Source: Xenorhabdus miraniensis
Lineage (GTDB): Bacteria; Pseudomonadota; Gammaproteobacteria; Enterobacterales; Enterobacteriaceae
DNA length: 64,000 bases
Assembly (NCBI RefSeq): GCF_002632615.1
Contig: NZ_NITZ01000004.1
Coordinates: 124,001 to 188,000 of the forward strand
Reading direction: 5' to 3'
The position numbers were made by a program, and so were the translations under genes. Shown in pieces: positions 27,457 through 38,471 of this stretch. The notes under the pieces were generated by a model that saw only the letters and a list, made by a program, of their open reading frames with translations, was not told the origin of the DNA and ran no database searches. How positions within the stretch are numbered: the stretch's first letter is position 1; each line of letters opens with the position of its first letter.

Positions 27457-29259
27457 GTGATAAAAGACTCTCTGCATTCCTATCACTTGGTTAACCGATT
27501 ACAGCAACAAGCCAATGAATCTCCAGAAAAAATTGCATTTCGACAATGGTCGTCATCAGAGCAGCTCGAAATGAGTTGGCGTGAAGTCGAGTGTACAACG
27601 AAATCCGTGGCAAGGGCGTTGCTGTCATTGGGGGTGGAAGTGCAGGGAAAAGTCGGCATTTTTGCGCAAAACTGTATGGCGTGGTCATTGGCTGATTTGG
27701 CTATCCTTCAGCTCAGGGCTGTGACAGTACCGCTTTATGCAACCAGTACCTGTGAGCAAGCGGCATTTATTCTCAATGATGCGGGCGCGAAGATACTGTT
27801 TGTGGGTGGACAGGAGCAATATGATATTGCGATGCCATTGATTGAATTGTGCCCCGAACTTTCTCATCTTATTGTTATGGATGGGTCTGTGGATTTAAAG
27901 GGGTGCCCACAAGCAATATATTTATCAGCTTTCATTGACAATGACCACGCACAATATCAGCCAGAACTTGATAGCCGTATTGCTGATCAGGATTTGGATG
28001 ATCTTTTCACCCTAATCTATACCTCTGGTACAACGGGGGAACCAAAGGGAGTCATGTTGGATTATCGCAATATTGCTTCTCAGCTTTACTTGCATGACCA
28101 AAGACTGACCTTGACGAAACAGGATGTGTCCCTCTGTTTTTTACCGTTGTCCCATATCTTCGAACGGGCATGGAGCTATTATGTCATGCATACCGGAGCC
28201 CTGAACGTCTATTTGACTGATACAAATCTTGTCCGTGAGGCAATGGTTGATGTGCGTCCAACGGTCATGTGTTCTGTTCCCCGTTTTTATGAAAAAGTAC
28301 ATGGCGCAATCTTGGGGAAAGTTTCTCAGGCTCCTGTTTTGCGCAGGATGATTTTTAATTGGGCATTAAAGCGTGGCGAAAACCACTGGATGCGTCAGCA
28401 ACAGAACAAAAAAGGTTGCCCATTTACGCGTTGCAGTTATCAATTGGCTGACAAACTGGTGTTGAGCAAGCTCCGTAATCTGTTAGGCGGGAGAGTTCGT
28501 TTCCTGCCAGTGGCGGGGGCACGGCTTGATGATGTCATCACCCGTTTCTTTCTGTCTATTGGTCTCAATATCAAATATGGCTACGGTATGACAGAAACCT
28601 GTGCAACGGTGTCTTGCTGGGAAGAAAAGAATTATCTTTTGGGCTCAATTGGTACGCCATTACCCGGTGTTGAAGTTCGTATCAGTACGGAGAGCGAGAT
28701 CCAAGTGCGCGGGCCTATTGTGATGAAGGGGTATTTCAACCGTCCAGAGGAAACTGTGCGTGCTTTTACTGAAGATGGTTGGCTGAAGACCGGCGATGCG
28801 GGTGGATTGGATGATAATGGTAATTTGTTTATCACCGAACGCCTGAAAGACTTGATGAAAACATCAACAGGAAAATATATCGCCCCACAAATGATTGAAG
28901 GCATGTTGGGTCAGGATCGCTTTATTGAGCATGTCGCGGTTATTGCTGATGCCCGCCAGTTTGTTTCTGCCCTGATTGTTCCCAGTTATGAAGCCATTGA
29001 AGAATATGCAAAATCTATCAACCTTCATTATCGCGATCGCCTTGAATTACTGCGGAATCATCAAGTTATTGAGTTGTTTGAACAGCGTTTGAAAGATATG
29101 CAGAAAAATATTGTCAAATTTCATCAGGTCAAACGGTTTATTCTTTTGCCTGAAACCTTCTCCATGGAAAAAGGAGAATTAACGCCGACATTGAAATTAC
29201 GCCGCAAGATTATCTCACAGCGTTATCAGAGTGAAATTGAATCCATGTATCGGGATTGA
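27457..29259 (+). CDS. long-chain acyl-CoA ligase (AMP-dependent synthetase, FadD15-like)
   Basis: The protein activates fatty acids as acyl-AMP and then CoA thioesters. The P-loop YTSGTTGEPKGV is near residue 195, the adenylation motif YGYGMTETCA near 370, and GWLKTGDAG and ERLKDLMKTSTGKYIAPQ follow, giving the complete ANL-enzyme signature. It has the long-insert arrangement of the FadD15/Faa type (about 600 residues), unlike E. coli FadD. The GTG start at 27457 is preferred since AGGA lies seven bases upstream; the ATG at 27430 would add nine residues. E. coli has no such gene between leuO and ilvI, so it is a lineage-specific insertion here. Confidence 0.85.
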   Translation: MIKDSLHSYHLVNRLQQQANESPEKIAFRQWSSSEQLEMSWREVECTTKSVARALLSLGVEVQGKVGIFAQNCMAWSLADLAILQLRAVTVPLYATSTCEQAAFILNDAGAKILFVGGQEQYDIAMPLIELCPELSHLIVMDGSVDLKGCPQAIYLSAFIDNDHAQYQPELDSRIADQDLDDLFTLIYTSGTTGEPKGVMLDYRNIASQLYLHDQRLTLTKQDVSLCFLPLSHIFERAWSYYVMHTGALNVYLTDTNLVREAMVDVRPTVMCSVPRFYEKVHGAILGKVSQAPVLRRMIFNWALKRGENHWMRQQQNKKGCPFTRCSYQLADKLVLSKLRNLLGGRVRFLPVAGARLDDVITRFFLSIGLNIKYGYGMTETCATVSCWEEKNYLLGSIGTPLPGVEVRISTESEIQVRGPIVMKGYFNRPEETVRAFTEDGWLKTGDAGGLDDNGNLFITERLKDLMKTSTGKYIAPQMIEGMLGQDRFIEHVAVIADARQFVSALIVPSYEAIEEYAKSINLHYRDRLELLRNHQVIELFEQRLKDMQKNIVKFHQVKRFILLPETFSMEKGELTPTLKLRRKIISQRYQSEIESMYRD

Positions 29260-29455
29260 TGGCAGGAAAAATCCGGGCTCTTATTAAAAAAATGTTTTTA
29301 ATATGTGAATTGATGTTTGCTAACACTTGTGTCTGACGTTATGTTAGTTCACTTGACGCTATAAAATAGCGCTAGGCAATGATTCATTTTATATAAATAA
29401 CAAATGGGATAAATAAGGCTATTTCACAGTAGCCTTATGAAGTGCCAATTATTAA

Positions 29456-29485
29456 TAACTTGCAAACAGATAACTTGCAAACAGA
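29456..29485 (+). repeat. 15-bp tandem duplication in the ilvI leader
   Basis: TAACTTGCAAACAGA occurs at 29456-29470 and 29471-29485, ending just before the ilvI ribosome-binding site (TGGAGG). Confidence 0.95.
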
Positions 29486-29502
29486 GCCTGGAGGCAAACT
29501 CG

Positions 29503-31230
29503 ATGGAGATGTTGTCAGGAGCCGAAATGGTCGTGAGATCGTTAATCGATCAGGGCGTTGAACATGTGTTCGGTTATCCGGGCGGGGCTGTATTGGATAT
29601 TTACGATGCCCTGCATACGGTGGGAGGCATTGAACATATTCTGGTTCGTCATGAACAGGGTGCTGTTCATATGGCTGATGGATATACCCGTTCTACGGGA
29701 AAAGTCGGGGTTGTTTTGGTGACTTCCGGGCCAGGAGCAACGAATGCCATCACAGGAATTGCAACGGCATACATGGATTCAATTCCTATGGTCATTCTAT
29801 CAGGTCAAGTCGCCAGTTCCCTGATAGGCAATGATGCTTTTCAAGAATGCGATATGGTGGGAATTTCCCGTCCCATAGTGAAACATAGCTTTCTGGTGAA
29901 AAAAGCGGAAGATATTCCAAGTACGATTAAAAAAGCTTTTTATTTGGCAGCAAGTGGCCGGCCCGGGCCAGTTGTTATCGATTTCCCTAAAGATACCGTC
30001 AATCCTGCGTTGAAATTTCAGTATGTGTATCCTGAAACAATCAAGATGCGTTCTTACAACCCTACCATTCAGGGACACAAGGGGCAGATCAAGCGTGTAT
30101 TGAAAACCCTGCTGAGTGCGAAAAAGCCTGTGATTTATGTTGGTGGGGGAGCCATCAATTCAGAATGTTCTGCGGAGTTATTGACGCTTGCTGAGCGTCT
30201 TCACATTCCGGTTGTGAGTTCGCTCATGGGGTTGGGGGCGTTTCCTGCGACCCATCGGCAAAGTTTGGGCATGTTGGGAATGCACGGTACTTTCGAAGCC
30301 AATAAAGCAATGCACAATTCTGATGTGATTTTTGCGATAGGGGTGCGCTTTGATGATCGTACAACCAATAACCTGGAAAAATATTGTCCAGAAGCAACGA
30401 TACTGCATATTGATATCGACCCGACTTCAATTTCGAAAACGGTGACGGCAGATATCCCTATCGTTGGGGATGCGAAACAGGTGCTCAGGCAGATGCTGGA
30501 GATGTTAAATTCCTTTGAAGATACCCAAGACCCTGATGCCCTGAAAGATTGGTGGCTTTCTATAGAACAGTGGCGTAGCCGCAAATGCCTTGATTACGAT
30601 CGCTCCACAGCGAAGATTAAACCACAGGCGGTGATAGAAGCCCTTTACCGTCTCACTGAAGGGAAAGCGTATCTGGCATCCGATGTTGGTCAGCATCAGA
30701 TGTTTGCTGCCCTGCATTATCCATTTGATAAGCCGAGGCATTGGATCAATTCAGGGGGCTTAGGGACAATGGGATTTGGCCTGCCTGCTGCCCTTGGCGT
30801 GAAGTTGGCAAAACCTGATGCAACAGTCGTGTGTGTGACAGGGGACGGCAGTATTCAGATGAATATTCAGGAATTGTCCACCGCCTTGCAATATGGTTTG
30901 CCTGTGCTGGTTCTGAACTTGAACAACCGTTTTCTGGGAATGGTAAAACAGTGGCAGGACATGATATACGCAGGTCGTCACTCTCAATCCTATATGGAAT
31001 CCCTGCCTGATTTTGTCAAACTGGCAGAGGCTTATGGTCATATTGGCATTTCCATTCAAACTTACGATGAACTGGAAACGAAACTGGCTCAGGCTCTGCA
31101 TGAAGTCACTGAAAATCAACGTCTGGTTTTCGTGGATGTTACCGTTGATGAAACTGAACATGTTTATCCAATGCAGATCCGTGGTGGAGCAATGGATGAA
31201 ATGTGGTTAAGCAAAACAGAGAGGACCTGA
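29503..31230 (+). CDS. ilvI: acetolactate synthase III, large subunit
   Basis: IlvI is the catalytic ThDP-dependent subunit that forms acetolactate or acetohydroxybutyrate for valine, leucine and isoleucine synthesis. The protein matches E. coli IlvI from [19 protein letters not shown] to the C-terminal [12 protein letters not shown]. The ThDP glutamate lies in [14 protein letters not shown] and the GDGS-NN motif (GDGSIQMN, then LNNRFLGM) is near residue 440. The ATG at 29503 follows TGGAGG; an upstream in-frame ATG at 29437 passes through the 15-bp duplication and is rejected. ilvH follows two bases later. Confidence 0.96.
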   Translation: MEMLSGAEMVVRSLIDQGVEHVFGYPGGAVLDIYDALHTVGGIEHILVRHEQGAVHMADGYTRSTGKVGVVLVTSGPGATNAITGIATAYMDSIPMVILSGQVASSLIGNDAFQECDMVGISRPIVKHSFLVKKAEDIPSTIKKAFYLAASGRPGPVVIDFPKDTVNPALKFQYVYPETIKMRSYNPTIQGHKGQIKRVLKTLLSAKKPVIYVGGGAINSECSAELLTLAERLHIPVVSSLMGLGAFPATHRQSLGMLGMHGTFEANKAMHNSDVIFAIGVRFDDRTTNNLEKYCPEATILHIDIDPTSISKTVTADIPIVGDAKQVLRQMLEMLNSFEDTQDPDALKDWWLSIEQWRSRKCLDYDRSTAKIKPQAVIEALYRLTEGKAYLASDVGQHQMFAALHYPFDKPRHWINSGGLGTMGFGLPAALGVKLAKPDATVVCVTGDGSIQMNIQELSTALQYGLPVLVLNLNNRFLGMVKQWQDMIYAGRHSQSYMESLPDFVKLAEAYGHIGISIQTYDELETKLAQALHEVTENQRLVFVDVTVDETEHVYPMQIRGGAMDEMWLSKTERT

Positions 31231-31232
31231 TC

Positions 31233-31724
31233 ATGCGCCGGATTTTGTCTGTATTACTTGAAAACGAATCGGGAGCATTATCCCGCGTGGTGGGGCTATT
31301 TTCTCAACGGGGTTATAACATTGAAAGCCTGACAGTAGCGCCGACTGAAGATCCAACATTATCCCGCATGACTATTCAGACCAAAGGTGATGCCAAGGTA
31401 CTGGAACAAATCGAGAAGCAGTTGCACAAACTGGTGGATGTGCTGCGGGTCAATGACCTGACAGCAGGGCCCCATGTTGAGCGTGAAATTATGTTGGTGA
31501 AATTACAAGCCAGCGGGGATGGGCGGGAAGAGATCAAGCGTAGCGCGGATATTTTTCGTGGGCAGATCGTTGATGTCACATCAACGCTTTATACCGTCCA
31601 ATTAGCAGGGACGAGCGAAAAACTGGATGCTTTCCTTAATTCAGTAAGAGATATGGCTGAGATCGTGGAAGTGGTTCGCTCAGGTATTGTTGGCATCTCT
31701 CGCGGAGATAAAATTATGCGATGA
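31233..31724 (+). CDS. ilvH: acetolactate synthase III, small (regulatory) subunit
   Basis: IlvH carries the valine-binding ACT domain and confers feedback inhibition and full activity on IlvI. The 163-residue length is identical to E. coli. The N-terminal [21 protein letters not shown] with [13 protein letters not shown] is the ACT domain, and the C-terminal half activates the catalytic subunit. The ATG at 31233 is preceded by AGAGG inside the end of ilvI, indicating translational coupling. The upstream in-frame start at 31203 lies inside ilvI and is rejected. A terminator follows. Confidence 0.96.
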   Translation: MRRILSVLLENESGALSRVVGLFSQRGYNIESLTVAPTEDPTLSRMTIQTKGDAKVLEQIEKQLHKLVDVLRVNDLTAGPHVEREIMLVKLQASGDGREEIKRSADIFRGQIVDVTSTLYTVQLAGTSEKLDAFLNSVRDMAEIVEVVRSGIVGISRGDKIMR

Positions 31725-31763
31725 AAAATCGTAATCTGCGGGGTAAAATACAGATATTCATTG

Positions 31764-31789
31764 AGCCCTATTGTAAAGTAGGGCTTTTT
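31764..31789 (+). terminator. terminator of ilvIH
   Basis: AGCCCTA (31764-31770) pairs with TAGGGCT (31779-31785) and runs into five T. It lies 40 bp after ilvH and just before cra. Confidence 0.85.
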
Positions 31790-31812
31790 CATCATATTAC
31801 TGAGGGGTTAAT

Positions 31813-32820
31813 GTGAAACTGGATGAGATCGCCCGCTTAGCAGGTGTTTCACGTACTACGGCCAGTTATGTTATCAATGGTAAAGCCAAGCAGTATCGGG
31901 TTAGTGATAAAACAGTAGAAAAAGTGATGGCTGTGGTCAGGGAACACAATTACCATCCTAATGCTGTTGCTGCTGGCTTACGAGCCGGACGTACCCGTTC
32001 AATTGGTTTAGTCATACCCGATTTGGAAAATACGAGTTACACCCGTATTGCCAATTATCTTGAGCGTCAGGCACGACAGCGCGGATACCAGCTATTGATC
32101 GCATGTTCTGAAGATCAGCCTGATAATGAGATGCGTTGTGTTGAGCATCTTTTGCAACGTCAGGTTGATGCCATCATTGTTTCCACGGCCTTGCCTCCCG
32201 AACACCCTTTTTACCAGCGTTGGGCAAATCGCTCACTGCCGATCATTGCACTTGACCGTGCGCTGGATAGTGAACATTTTATCAGTGTGGTTGGTGATGA
32301 CCTTGAAGATGCCAAAATGTTGGCACAGGAATTACGCCAATTCCCGGCAGAATCTGTTCTTTATTTAGGGGCATTGCCTGAATTATCGGTAAGTTTCTTG
32401 CGTGAACAAGGGTTCCGTGAAGCGTGGGAGAATGACCCACGGGAAGTGAACTATCTGTATGCAAATAGCTATGAGCGTGAAGCGGCGGCGGAAGTATTTG
32501 CTTCATGGTTAGAAACAAACCCAGTTCCTCAGGCGCTGTATACCACTTCGTTTGCTTTGCTTCAGGGCGTTATGGATACCATTCTCAAACGGAGCGGTCG
32601 TCTGCCGGATCAGTTAGTGATTGCGACATTTGGTGATCATGAGTTGCTCGATTTCCTTGAATGCCCTGTTTTGTCTGTGGCACAGCGTCATCGCGATGTT
32701 GCTGAATGCGCTTTGGGGCTGGTATTAGCGAGTTTAGATGAAAAACAGCGACCCGTTCCCGGAATAACCCGAATGCGTCGTCATTTATGTCGTCGCGGCA
32801 AGCTGAGCCGAAAAGCCTAA
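31813..32820 (+). CDS. cra: catabolite repressor/activator Cra (FruR)
   Basis: Cra is a LacI-family regulator that senses fructose-1-phosphate or fructose-1,6-bisphosphate and switches carbon flow between glycolysis and gluconeogenesis. The N-terminal helix-turn-helix ([20 protein letters not shown]) is nearly the E. coli sequence, and the effector domain follows, with length 335 residues against 334. The start is GTG, as in E. coli. Gene order ilvH-cra-mraZ is conserved. A hairpin follows the stop codon. Confidence 0.96.
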   Translation: MKLDEIARLAGVSRTTASYVINGKAKQYRVSDKTVEKVMAVVREHNYHPNAVAAGLRAGRTRSIGLVIPDLENTSYTRIANYLERQARQRGYQLLIACSEDQPDNEMRCVEHLLQRQVDAIIVSTALPPEHPFYQRWANRSLPIIALDRALDSEHFISVVGDDLEDAKMLAQELRQFPAESVLYLGALPELSVSFLREQGFREAWENDPREVNYLYANSYEREAAAEVFASWLETNPVPQALYTTSFALLQGVMDTILKRSGRLPDQLVIATFGDHELLDFLECPVLSVAQRHRDVAECALGLVLASLDEKQRPVPGITRMRRHLCRRGKLSRKA

Positions 32821-32823
32821 TTG

Positions 32824-32850
32824 AGTACCCTCATTGAAGATGAGGGTACT
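32824..32850 (+). terminator. terminator after cra
   Basis: A perfect 11-bp stem (AGTACCCTCAT, 32824-32834, with 32840-32850) lies immediately after the cra stop, followed by a short T-rich tail. Confidence 0.7.
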
Positions 32851-33376
32851 GTTTGTCCTACAAAAATCATCGAAATACACTTTTTTCGTAATTTTAAGAC
32901 TATTCTGACTAAAATTCCTCTAAACATAATTTTATGACAACTAAAAACGATAATATGTTATTTAAAATGATCGGATGAATAATTCGCCATTTAAACCATG
33001 TGATTTATATGGTTTACTTTTGTTCTGCAATGGCTTTTTTTATTTGATTGATATTTAATTGTTTTTACTCCTTTAGGAAATATTGAATTTCATAATGTTA
33101 TTATTTTTTATACTACTATAACTTAAATATATTTTTATTATTGATAGGTTTTCATTGATTAACAATTGGGCAACAATGAGGTATGAGTTGCATAAATTAA
33201 TTTAAGTGGTAAGTATTTGCTCGAAACTTCACGCTAAAACAGACTCTCTACAGCTTTATTAATTTATTCAAAATTATCATAGTGTTATCTATTATTAATA
33301 TAGCTAAATCTAAAAAATCCTTCTTTTTCTCTTCCAAATCTTTCTGTAAATCTAGCTAAAGCGCACGGGCTCTGGC
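32851..33376. other. AT-rich region between cra and the mraZ promoter
   Basis: Over 500 bp, strongly AT-rich, with no supported gene on either strand. E. coli has a comparable gap at this point. Nothing else recognisable was seen. Confidence 0.5.
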
Positions 33377-33447
33377 TTGACAAGGTTTTCATACCATCCG
33401 TAAACTCTTAATTGTGGTGATTTGTGGGATAATGTGGAGATTTGGGC
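33377..33447 (+). promoter_or_regulatory. dcw cluster promoter with MraZ boxes
   Basis: TTGACA (33377-33382) and TAAACT (33401-33406) are spaced 18 bp, giving a sigma-70 promoter with a start near 33413. Directly downstream, TGGTG, TGGGA and TGGAG begin at 33415, 33425 and 33435, exactly 10 bp apart. This matches the MraZ operator of TGGGN repeats with 5-bp spacers, so autorepression of the cluster by MraZ is likely. Confidence 0.8.
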
Positions 33448-33467
33448 CATCAAGGGGTAACCTGAGT

Positions 33468-33926
33468 ATGTTTCGTGGAGCAACACTGGTTAATCTCGAT
33501 AGTAAAGGGCGGCTCACTGTACCAGCCCGATATAGGGAAACGCTGAATGAGGAATCAACAGGTCAAATGGTTTGTACCATTGATCTCCATCAGCCGTGCC
33601 TGTTGCTTTATACATTACCCGAATGGGAAATCATCGAAGAAAAGTTATCTCGCTTATCCAGCATGAATCCAGCCGAACGTCGCGTTCAACGTTTGTTATT
33701 GGGACACGCCAGTGAATGTCAAATGGACAGTGCAGGGCGTCTTTTATTAGCTAATACACTGCGTCAGCATGCAGGGCTAACAAAAGAGGTCATGCTGGTT
33801 GGGCAATTTAATAAATTTGAATTGTGGGACGAGCAAGTTTGGTATCAGCAAGTACAAAATGACATTGCGGCTGAGCAGTCTCCACAAGAACCTTTATCAG
33901 CAAGGCTACAGGATTTATCACTATAA
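33468..33926 (+). CDS. mraZ: transcriptional regulator MraZ
   Basis: MraZ is an AbrB-like DNA-binding protein that represses its own cluster and in E. coli influences many division genes. The protein begins [20 protein letters not shown] and carries two repeated swapped-hairpin domains, each with a DSxGR motif (DSKGRL near 12 and DSAGRL near 90). Length 152 residues equals E. coli. ATG 33468 follows AGGGG. The upstream ATG at 33414 lies inside the operator and is rejected. It is the first gene of the dcw cluster. Confidence 0.96.
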   Translation: MFRGATLVNLDSKGRLTVPARYRETLNEESTGQMVCTIDLHQPCLLLYTLPEWEIIEEKLSRLSSMNPAERRVQRLLLGHASECQMDSAGRLLLANTLRQHAGLTKEVMLVGQFNKFELWDEQVWYQQVQNDIAAEQSPQEPLSARLQDLSL

Positions 33927-33928
33927 AC

Positions 33929-34873
33929 ATGGCAAACAGTCATTTCAAACATACCAGTGTATTACTGGATGAAGCTGTCAATGGATTGAATCTTCAAGAA
34001 GATGGAATTTATATAGATGGAACATTTGGGCGTGGAGGGCATTCACGCCTGATTTTGTCAAAGCTGGGGCCTAATGGGCGCTTAATGGCAATTGATCGTG
34101 ATCCACAAGCTATTGAAGCGTCAAAGGCGATTACTGACACGCGTTTTTCTATCACTCATGGGCCGTTTTCTGAATTGGCAACCTATGTAGAAGAAGCGGG
34201 TCTGGTTGGAAAAATTGATGGCGTATTGCTGGACTTAGGGGTTTCATCCCCACAGTTGGATGATCCTGAACGTGGTTTTTCATTTATGCGTGATGGGCCA
34301 CTGGATATGCGGATGGATCCTACGCGTGGGCAGTCTGCCGCACAATGGTTGATGAAAGCAGAAGCAGATGACATCGCATGGGTACTGAAGACATTTGGTG
34401 AAGAGCGCTTTGCCAAACGTATTGCAAAAGCTATTGTGGCACGCAATCAGGAACAACCGATGACGCGTACCCGAGAGCTGGCAGAACTCATTGCTCAGGC
34501 AAGCCCAGTGAAGGAAAGGCATAAGCATCCGGCAACACGCAGCTTTCAGGCTATCAGGATTTACATTAACAGTGAACTGGAAGAGATAGAACGTGCATTG
34601 AATGGTGCATTGCGCGTTCTTGCACCACAGGGGCGATTATCTGTCATCAGTTTCCACTCGTTGGAAGATCGCATAGTGAAAAGCTTTATCCGGCAACACA
34701 GCCAGGGGCCACAGGTTCCAGCAGGTTTACCTCTCACAGAAGTGCAACTAAAAGCGTTGGGAGGCCGGAGTCTGAAATCCATTGGCAAAATGAAGCCCTC
34801 AGAGGATGAAGTGGCCACAAACCCAAGAGCGCGAAGCTCGGTTTTGCGATTTGCTGAAAAGGTGAGTGAATAA
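33929..34873 (+). CDS. rsmH: 16S rRNA m4C1402 methyltransferase RsmH
   Basis: RsmH (MraW) N4-methylates cytidine 1402 in the decoding centre of 16S rRNA. The protein has the SAM-binding [14 protein letters not shown] motif near residue 32, [20 protein letters not shown] and the C-terminal [10 protein letters not shown] segment, all strongly conserved. Length is 314 residues (E. coli 313). The ATG follows the mraZ stop by two bases, and its own stop overlaps the ftsL start by one base, so translation is coupled. Confidence 0.96.
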   Translation: MANSHFKHTSVLLDEAVNGLNLQEDGIYIDGTFGRGGHSRLILSKLGPNGRLMAIDRDPQAIEASKAITDTRFSITHGPFSELATYVEEAGLVGKIDGVLLDLGVSSPQLDDPERGFSFMRDGPLDMRMDPTRGQSAAQWLMKAEADDIAWVLKTFGEERFAKRIAKAIVARNQEQPMTRTRELAELIAQASPVKERHKHPATRSFQAIRIYINSELEEIERALNGALRVLAPQGRLSVISFHSLEDRIVKSFIRQHSQGPQVPAGLPLTEVQLKALGGRSLKSIGKMKPSEDEVATNPRARSSVLRFAEKVSE

Positions 34874-35190
34874 TGGCAGGTGAGCGTCATGGATTAGTCG
34901 GGGTTATTGGCGGGGATATGATCCGCAATGCCAAAATCCCACTGATTTTGCTGGTGGCAGTTGTGATTTCAGCCATCAGTGTTGTGACGGTCACCCATCA
35001 AACCCGCTTATTGACTGCGGAGAAAGAGCGTCAAGTGATCCAGCTTGATGCTCAGGATATTGAATGGCGTAACCTGCTCCTTGAAGAGAATGCTCTGGGT
35101 GATCACAGTCGGGTTGAACGGATTGCGACTGAAAAATTGCAGATGCAACATGTTGATCCAAGTAAAGAAAACATTGTGATCACTCAATGA
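34873..35190 (+). CDS. ftsL: cell division protein FtsL
   Basis: FtsL is a small bitopic membrane protein that forms the FtsQLB complex and activates the FtsWI septal synthase. The 105-residue protein has a short cytoplasmic N-terminus, one membrane segment (about 22-42) and a periplasmic leucine-zipper coiled coil, ending with [20 protein letters not shown] and a [11 protein letters not shown] motif shared with E. coli. It is shorter at the N-terminus than E. coli FtsL (121). The start overlaps the rsmH stop by one base. Confidence 0.95.
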   Translation: MAGERHGLVGVIGGDMIRNAKIPLILLVAVVISAISVVTVTHQTRLLTAEKERQVIQLDAQDIEWRNLLLEENALGDHSRVERIATEKLQMQHVDPSKENIVITQ

Positions 35191-35217
35191 GTCCAGTTGA
35201 CAACCAAAAGGTAGGCG

Positions 35218-36972
35218 ATGAAAGCTGCACGCTCTTTAAAGTTGAAAAAGCAAGAAGATAAAGCAAGTTTTGTAAGCTGGCGTTTTGCCTTGCTGTGCGG
35301 GGGTATTGGGTTCGCTTTAATCGGGCTTTTGATTCGTGTTGCCTATTTGCAGATAATCAATCCTGACCGTTTGGTAAAAGAAGGTGATTCGCGCTCCCTG
35401 CGCGTCCAGGCTGTCCCGACCGCCCGTGGCATGATAAATGATCGCAATGGGCGCCCTCTTGCTGTTAGTGTGCCTGTTGATGCTGTTTGGGCTGACCCCA
35501 AAGAAGTATTTGAGAAAGGCGGTATCACAGATGATACCCGCTGGAAGGCGTTGGCTGATGCACTATCCATTCCGATTGAGCAACTAACCAGCAAAATCAG
35601 TGAATATCCCAATGGGCGCTTTGTTTACCTTGCCCGCCAAGTAAATACCTCCATCGGTGATTATGCCGAGAAATTGAAATTACCGGGCATCTATTTGCGT
35701 CAGGAGTCCCGTCGTTATTATCCGGCAGGGCAGGTGACCGCACATATTATTGGCGTGACCAACATTGATGGCACGGGAATTGAAGGCGTTGAGAAAAGCT
35801 TTGATAGTTGGCTGACCGGTATGCCGGGAAGCCGGACTGTGCGTAAAGATCGCACAGGCCGTGTTATTGAGGATATCGCATCTACGGATAGCCGGGCCGC
35901 CCATGATCTGATGCTTAGCATTGATGAACGTCTTCAAACCTTGGTGTATCGGGAACTGGCTAAAGCCGTCTCACTGAACAAAGCTGAATCCGGTACGGCT
36001 GTACTGGTCGATGTGAATACGGGTGAAGTACTGGCGATGGCCAATAGCCCATCTTACAACCCGAATAATTTGGCTGGAACACCGAAAGATGCAATGCGAA
36101 ACCGCGCCATCACGGATATTTTCGAGCCCGGCTCTACGGTGAAACCACTGGTGGTAATGAGTGCACTGAACAGTGGGATTGTGAAAGAAAATACGGTGCT
36201 GGATACCAGACCATATCGATTAACGTATGGTTCGCGCGGGCACGAAATCAAAGACGTCGCCCCACGCCCTGAGTTAACCATTACCGGAATTTTACAGAAG
36301 TCGAGTAACGTTGGTGTTTCTAAACTGGCGTTAGCGATGCCTGCCTCGGAGCTGGTAAGTGTTTATTCACGCTTTGGGATGGGAAAACCGACCAATTTGG
36401 GGCTGGTCGGAGAAAGTAGTGGCTTATTTCCAACAAATAAACAACGGTGGTCAGATCTTGATAGGGCCACCTTTTCTTTCGGCTACGGGCTGATGGTAAC
36501 GCCGTTACAGTTAGCGCGAGTCTACGCAACGATAGGCAGTTTGGGCGTTTATCGCCCACTGTCAATTACCAAAGTCGATCCACCCGTACCCGGAACGCGC
36601 GTATTTCCTGAACCTATCATGCGGACAGTGGTGCACATGATGGAGAGCGTAGCATTACCCGGTGGGGGTGGTGTACGGGCAGCGATAAAAGGTTATCGCA
36701 TCGCAATTAAAACCGGTACGGCGAAAAAAGTCGGACCGGATGGCAAATATGTCAATAAATATATTTCTTATACCGCAGGGATTGCGCCTGCGAGTAATCC
36801 CCGGTTTGCACTGGTTGTGATCATCAATGATCCACAAGCAGGTAAATATTATGGTGGTGCGGTTTCGGCGCCCATCTTCGGAGCCATCATGAGTGGTGTT
36901 CTGCGTACGATGAACGTTGAGCCAGACGCATTACCTGTGGGTGATAAAAACGAATTTATGATTAATAAATAA
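35218..36972 (+). CDS. ftsI: septal peptidoglycan transpeptidase FtsI (PBP3)
   Basis: FtsI crosslinks peptidoglycan at the septum with FtsW. After a short cytoplasmic N-terminus and one membrane helix (about 20-40), the protein has the class B pedestal domain and a transpeptidase domain with the active-site FEPGSTVKP (SxxK, near 305), KSSNVGV (SxN) and KTGTAKK motifs. The 584-residue length is close to E. coli (588, with a processed C-terminus). No PBP3 insertion next to the SxxK region is evident. It follows ftsL closely and precedes murE. Confidence 0.97.
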   Translation: MKAARSLKLKKQEDKASFVSWRFALLCGGIGFALIGLLIRVAYLQIINPDRLVKEGDSRSLRVQAVPTARGMINDRNGRPLAVSVPVDAVWADPKEVFEKGGITDDTRWKALADALSIPIEQLTSKISEYPNGRFVYLARQVNTSIGDYAEKLKLPGIYLRQESRRYYPAGQVTAHIIGVTNIDGTGIEGVEKSFDSWLTGMPGSRTVRKDRTGRVIEDIASTDSRAAHDLMLSIDERLQTLVYRELAKAVSLNKAESGTAVLVDVNTGEVLAMANSPSYNPNNLAGTPKDAMRNRAITDIFEPGSTVKPLVVMSALNSGIVKENTVLDTRPYRLTYGSRGHEIKDVAPRPELTITGILQKSSNVGVSKLALAMPASELVSVYSRFGMGKPTNLGLVGESSGLFPTNKQRWSDLDRATFSFGYGLMVTPLQLARVYATIGSLGVYRPLSITKVDPPVPGTRVFPEPIMRTVVHMMESVALPGGGGVRAAIKGYRIAIKTGTAKKVGPDGKYVNKYISYTAGIAPASNPRFALVVIINDPQAGKYYGGAVSAPIFGAIMSGVLRTMNVEPDALPVGDKNEFMINK

Positions 36973-36983
36973 AGAGGATTAAA

Positions 36984-38471
36984 GTGGCAGATCGTAATTT
37001 ACGCGATTTATTGGCTCCATGGGGTGTTGATACACCGGAGCTTCCGCTGCGTGAAATGACATTGGACAGCCGTAAAGCGGCTGCCGGAGATCTGTTTGTT
37101 GCAATTCAAGGGCATCAAACAGATGGTCGAAAGTATATTCCTCAAGCCATCGCTCAAGGCGTTGCTGCGGTGATTGCAGAAGCGAAGGGAAAAGCGGATA
37201 ACGGCACGATACAGACAGTGCACGGTGTACCGGTTATCTATTTGGATGATTTGAATAATAAATTGTCAGAACTGGCTGGTGAGTTTTACCAACATCACGG
37301 TAATAAGCTGACATTGGTAGGTGTTACCGGAACCAATGGAAAAACAACAACAACACAATTGCTGGCACAATGGAGCCAAGGGCTTGGAGAAACCAGTGCG
37401 GTGATGGGGACGGTAGGAAATGGTTTGTTGGGTATGGTTGTGCCCAGCGAAAATACTACGGGTTCTGCCGTTGATATTCAGCTTGATTTACAGCAGCTTA
37501 TTAATCAGAGCGCCACTTTTGCTGCAATGGAAGTTTCTTCACATGGGTTGATTCAGGGAAGAGTGGCGGCATTGCCATTCCAGGCAGCCGTTTTTACTAA
37601 TTTAAGCCGTGATCACCTTGATTATCATGGTGATATGGAAAGTTACGAAGATGCCAAATGGATGCTGTTCGGCAGCCATGATGTGAAACAGAAAATCATC
37701 AATGCAGATGATGATGTGGGACAGAAATGGTTGTCTCGCTTACCCGATGCGGTCGCAGTCACTATGGAAAGCCGCTTGCCGGAAAATTGGCAGGGGCGCT
37801 GGTTATCGGCCAATGCAGTCCATTATCACGACAAAGGTGCTTCTATTGCATTTACTTCAAGTTGGGGAAATGGAACGCTCAATAGCCCTCTAATGGGCGC
37901 ATTCAATGTCAGTAACTTACTTTTAGCGCTCGCGACTTTGTTGTCATTGGAATATCCGCTGGAAAAATTGCTGGCAGCAGCATCTTGTCTGGAACCTGTT
38001 TGCGGGCGTATGGAAGTCTTTTCTGCGGCGGGTCGTCCTACTGTTGTTGTCGATTATGCTCATACACCAGATGCCTTGGAAAAAGCGCTGTCGGCAGCTC
38101 GTCTGCATTGTAAGGGACAACTCTGGTGCGTCTTTGGCTGTGGTGGTGATCGCGATAAAGGCAAACGTCCTCTGATGGGCGGTGTTGCAGAGCAAGGGGC
38201 TGATCGCGTGGTTGTGACAGATGATAATCCTCGCAGTGAAGAACCACAGGCCATTGTGGCAGATATTCTGGACGGATTTATCGATCCGGGTCGGGCAATG
38301 GCGATTCATGGGCGTGTTGAAGCTGTCACCAGCGCCATTATGCAAGCGACTGAAGAAGATGTTGTTCTTGTGGCAGGTAAAGGCCACGAAGATTATCAAT
38401 TGGTCGGCAATCGTCGTTTGGATTATTCAGATCGCCTGACCGTTGCTCGTTTGTTGGGGGTAATCGCATGA
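36984..38471 (+). CDS. murE: UDP-MurNAc-tripeptide synthetase MurE
   Basis: MurE adds meso-diaminopimelate to UDP-MurNAc-L-Ala-D-Glu in the cytoplasm. The start is GTG, as in E. coli, placed after AGAGG. The 495-residue protein shows the ATP-binding [15 protein letters not shown] motif near 115, the SRDHLDYHG segment and the DAP-specificity loop DDNPRSEEP near 413, which marks a diaminopimelate rather than lysine ligase. It overlaps murF by four bases (ATGA), indicating coupled translation. Confidence 0.97.
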   Translation: MADRNLRDLLAPWGVDTPELPLREMTLDSRKAAAGDLFVAIQGHQTDGRKYIPQAIAQGVAAVIAEAKGKADNGTIQTVHGVPVIYLDDLNNKLSELAGEFYQHHGNKLTLVGVTGTNGKTTTTQLLAQWSQGLGETSAVMGTVGNGLLGMVVPSENTTGSAVDIQLDLQQLINQSATFAAMEVSSHGLIQGRVAALPFQAAVFTNLSRDHLDYHGDMESYEDAKWMLFGSHDVKQKIINADDDVGQKWLSRLPDAVAVTMESRLPENWQGRWLSANAVHYHDKGASIAFTSSWGNGTLNSPLMGAFNVSNLLLALATLLSLEYPLEKLLAAASCLEPVCGRMEVFSAAGRPTVVVDYAHTPDALEKALSAARLHCKGQLWCVFGCGGDRDKGKRPLMGGVAEQGADRVVVTDDNPRSEEPQAIVADILDGFIDPGRAMAIHGRVEAVTSAIMQATEEDVVLVAGKGHEDYQLVGNRRLDYSDRLTVARLLGVIA

